From NCBI GenBank assembly GCA_002751075.1, contig NAOQ01000310.1, positions 49,900 through 87,864 of the forward strand: a DNA stretch of 37,965 bases, in the 5' to 3' direction. Positions 34,901 to 37,965 of this stretch are shown one piece after another. The stretch is from Ichthyophonus hoferi (taxonomy: Eukaryota > Opisthokonta > Ichthyosporea > Ichthyophonida > Ichthyophonidae). The position numbers and the translations under genes are program-made. The stretch's first letter is position 1, and every line of letters starts with the position of its first letter. The notes under the pieces are model-generated. The model made no database searches and was not told the origin of the DNA. It saw only the letters and a program-made list of their open reading frames with translations.

Positions 34901-37322
34901 TAAGAAATAAAGCATAATCAAAAGTCAAGTCATCATAGGTCAGATAATGAACTGGTGCTTCAGTGAGTGGCAATAAAAATATATTTCCATTCCAATCTCT
35001 ACCTCTATCTCAACATGTTTTCATGTAATTTGTAACCGCAGCAATGTACTTATCATGCAGGTAAATGTGGTTTTCTTAAGACATTAAATCAAATAGTTTA
35101 CATAGCATTGTATACTATGGTTTGTATGCTACTGTATTTAGGTACAGGAAGATTTAAAAATTAAAATAATTAAATTAGACATATAATTGGTTATGCACGA
35201 TCCCGGGTATATATATAAGCCCAACGGCAATACAAAGGCAGAGTAATTGCATTTCTGGCGTATCAGCTTAACAGACTATAGCTGATTATAGTCCAATTAA
35301 CCCTCTGCATTATTACATTCATCACTCTAATCAAACGATATATAAATAACATGGTAGATGGCCATTAGATTCATTGATCTTATTGGAGGTTACAACTGGG
35401 CGTGAAATATTTTTTATCAAGTAGGGAGTTATAGGTCATATTATATTAATACTATCGTTTATTTTAAAAGTAACCTAAGGTACCTACCTCTATAAGCTAG
35501 GTTATGCACTGTGTGCATGTGCTCTAGGGCTAGCACTAGTTCGGCCGCATAAAAACGAGCAGTTGATTTCTCTAATCGCTTATTTTTATAGATATACCGG
35601 AGGATTTCACCTCCTTGTACAAACTCTGTCATAAAAAACAGGTGTCTTTCGTCTTGGAATGCCCCCATGGCCTAGGTACATTGAGATAGGGGTAAGAATG
35701 TAAGTGTGCGTGTATAGAGAGATCGCTGTAGAGGCGCGTGTCGGTATAGTAAAAAGCTATATAACGGGTATAATAGAATGCTTGTATATGCGTGAAAAGT
35801 GTGCATACTTGAACAATTAAGATGAAAGCAGACTATAATATATAATATATAAACAGAGTACCATATATAATGCTATAAAGCCCTACTTACCTTCAAAACA
35901 AATGGGCAATTACTCAAAGTCAAAGTTAATAATGCCTCTCTTTCTCTAACAATGTTCTTTATATGATCCATGTTTATCATATCATTCTTTCGTAGTACCT
36001 ATATACAAAGGCGTCACAGTAGAAAGCGTAGGAATATAATGTTGGAGGTAGTGACGAAAAGGGAAAAAGACAGGAGAAGCAGTAGATGTGGTATAAGAAT
36101 AGGTGTGAAGAGGAACGTGAGAGGGAAGAAGATAGAGGCACAGTGAGGGATGTAGGATAACTATGACCTATGAAACAGGACCAACTATAGGTTACCCCAA
36201 CACCACTACACTTCTATATCACTACGTAGGTTTATCACCCATAATGTAGGCTCTAATGTCAAAATATTTCATCACCAAGTCATGCTTCTGACCTTCATCC
36301 AATAGCATTTCATATATAAAGCTAATTCAATGAAAAACTCTTAAAACCGTTAACTATATCTAAGATTAATACATATTTCTTCCACTCTACAATATGAAGC
36401 AGTCGCTGTTTCTTACGATAAATATACAAAAGCATATAAGAAGAAATTATACAATAAATAAACATAGGTCTGTATGTCTATGTGTATGAATGAATGCATG
36501 TATGCAACTGTGAACAAGTCATTTTCAAAAAGAAACTACAGAAGCATACCTTATCAATTCATACAGACCGACACCCAGTCCAAAATATATACCAGTACCG
36601 TCACCGTCCTTACCTTTAAAACACATATAACATCAGTGGGTCTATGTTGGCAAAGAAAGACACGTCCAAATGTCCCCTGCCCTAATAACCTGATAAAACA
36701 AAACTGTCCCATGCAGTAGCGGTAGGAGGTGCACAGGGAAGCCTTGCATGCTAAGTCCTGTTTCTCGTTTTTTTCGTTCCTTAGCCCTCCCATTGAGTAT
36801 CCTATACGATCAGGAAAACAGGCTCTATTAAACAACTTGTCTCAGGAGAGAGCATGCTTAACCCTAATAGATGTCTTTCCTTGCATGCCAATAAAAAACA
36901 GTCAACTACATATACGCATACCTACCATACATATCGATATATAAAAGAGTAATATATAATATATGCGGCAACACGGGCAAACAAAACATATCAAAACCTA
37001 AAACCATGTGCACTAACCACGCAAATAGTTATAAGAGCATAAACAAACCAAAAATGCTCTTATTCCGTCACTTACCCGGAGAGGCCCAAAGCCTTGATAA
37101 AAACCATGATGAGGAGTGTACCCCACCTAAGGAGGCAATGCTTTGCAAAAATTTGGCTTTTAAGGGAGCGCGATTATCTGGCAAATCATCATCTTTTGAT
37201 GGCTCTTTCTTTGTGCCTTTATCTTTTTTTGATGGCTCTTTCTCTGTGCCTTTATCTTTTTTTGATAGCTCTTTCTCTGTGCCTTTATCTTTTCTCGCAC
37301 TTCCATCCCTTCTATCCAACAT
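31969..37322 (-). CDS. AGC-family serine/threonine protein kinase
   Basis: Exons on the minus strand: 37322-37076, 36750-36614, 35998-35891, 35671-35488, 34828-34647, 34161-34012, 32790-32716 and 32544-31969; phase-consistent, 552 aa. The N-terminus (1-82) is charged with three 11-residue repeats ([11 protein letters not shown]). Kinase domain about 97-361: GQGTFG (106-111), K128, alpha-C E147, YRDIKPDN (D226), VDFGF (D244), activation loop [14 protein letters not shown] with S259 at the PKA T197 position, VDYWALGVFIYEM, and [13 protein letters not shown]. The AGC tail starts [19 protein letters not shown], like the PKA TDWIAIYQRKVEAPFIPKF segment. A long Asn/Asp-rich extension ends in FEDFDF (528-533), a hydrophobic-motif-like site with Asp at the phosphosite. 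The closest family I recall is PKA-like by kinase domain; no cyclic-nucleotide, PH or C1 domain is visible. All catalytic residues are present. The exon 1/2 junction (TTAG acceptor) is the least certain. Confidence 0.9.
34400..34419 (+). other. Strong G-quadruplex motif in kinase intron 5
   Basis: Four G-runs of 5, 6, 3 and 3 separated by single bases (T, T, A). This sits on the plus strand, the template strand for the minus-strand kinase. It is exceptional in this AT-rich window. Confidence 0.8.
37200..37301. repeat. 33-bp tandem repeat coding the kinase N-terminal repeats
   Basis: Three copies of a 33-base unit (GATGGCTCTTTCT...GTGCCTTTATCTTTTTTT on the plus strand), in frame, encoding [15 protein letters not shown] units of the kinase N-terminus. 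Copies differ at few positions, so the expansion looks recent. Confidence 0.88.
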
Positions 37323-37885
37323 GCTGTTTGAACTTTCTTTTTATATATAAGTTCTATTTAATATATTAGACAAAAAAATCTTGAAGTAATATATATCGTA
37401 TGTCATATTGTCAGTAGGCAGCTGCAACCTTGGTGCTTTTGCAAATTAACTACAACTATATCTCCTTATAATCCCGTACATATACACGCGTCTTATATAT
37501 ATATTATTATATTATTACAGTCAGTGTAGAAAATTAGTCCCACTTATGCACATAACAATCGCAGGCTAATTATAATCAATAAAACATCTGGCGATTAATA
37601 TTGATATTTTTGATATACTCTATTTGGGAAATATGTACACTTTATTTGATTATAAAGCCACTTACGTTGAGGCATAAAATGCGGTAATATGTAAGTATTC
37701 AGGCAATCACATGCAATCACTAATATTATTAGCTTAACTTATAGCATAACTAGATAATTCGCTACTAATCACAATGTATTACTGAGGTATGGTGGGGGTA
37801 GGTTATCTAGCAAAAATATCGAGCCCTCATTGAGTCACTGAGATATACTATAATCCAATAAGGGTAGGTCAATTTGACTTAGGCC

Positions 37886-37965
<80 letters not shown>
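37323..37965. other. Sequence upstream of the kinase, to the right edge
   Basis: AT-rich 5' flank of the minus-strand kinase gene; its promoter should lie here. No further gene visible. The last 80 bases are an AAT array. Confidence 0.6.
37885..37965. repeat. AAT trinucleotide microsatellite at right edge
   Basis: (AAT)n, nearly pure with one AAAT interruption near 37916, running off the window end. Confidence 0.96.

Overview
This is AT-rich nuclear DNA from an intron-bearing eukaryote. Most introns are GT-AG, stop codons and poly(A) signals are standard, and intergenic DNA is full of AT microsatellites. Splicing the reading frames by hand gave six host genes: CDC23/APC8 (minus, 3' end off the left edge), ELP6 (plus), transketolase (minus), a pyruvate kinase with an uninterrupted coding region (plus), a selenocysteine-containing selenophosphate synthetase (plus), and an AGC-family protein kinase (minus). 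The organism cannot be named. The transketolase is the long microbial/fungal/plant type rather than the short animal type, which argues against an animal. The pyruvate kinase resembles animal PKM in its N-terminal region. The UGA-Sec gene shows that the organism decodes selenocysteine. A unicellular relative of animals, an early-branching fungus or another protist would fit.

Layout. 1-4872: CDC23/APC8, at least 10 exons, with two minisatellites on either side of one exon. 4873-6461: divergent intergenic region with a long AAT array. 6462-10461: ELP6, seven exons. 10462-13319: intergenic, with decayed coding-like sequence. 13320-16801: transketolase, nine GC-richer exons. 16802-22943: long AT-rich intergenic region with a 438-base assembly gap between poly-T runs and some decayed coding blocks. 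22944-24632: pyruvate kinase. 24633-26940: intergenic. 26941-30281: selenophosphate synthetase, four exons, with a candidate SECIS element in its 3' UTR. 31969-37322: AGC kinase, eight exons, convergent with the synthetase. The right edge is another AAT array.

The genes do not form a pathway cluster. They cover cell cycle (APC/C), tRNA modification (Elongator), central carbon metabolism (transketolase, pyruvate kinase), selenium metabolism and kinase signalling, which is ordinary eukaryotic gene order. The most notable points are the in-frame UGA with a foldable SECIS, a pyruvate kinase in which the metal-binding aspartate is arginine, a 40-bp minisatellite that has copied a splice donor of CDC23, and an AGC kinase whose C-terminal hydrophobic motif carries aspartate at the usual phosphosite. 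I saw no retrovirus-like or Polinton-like element, CRISPR array, tRNA or rRNA.
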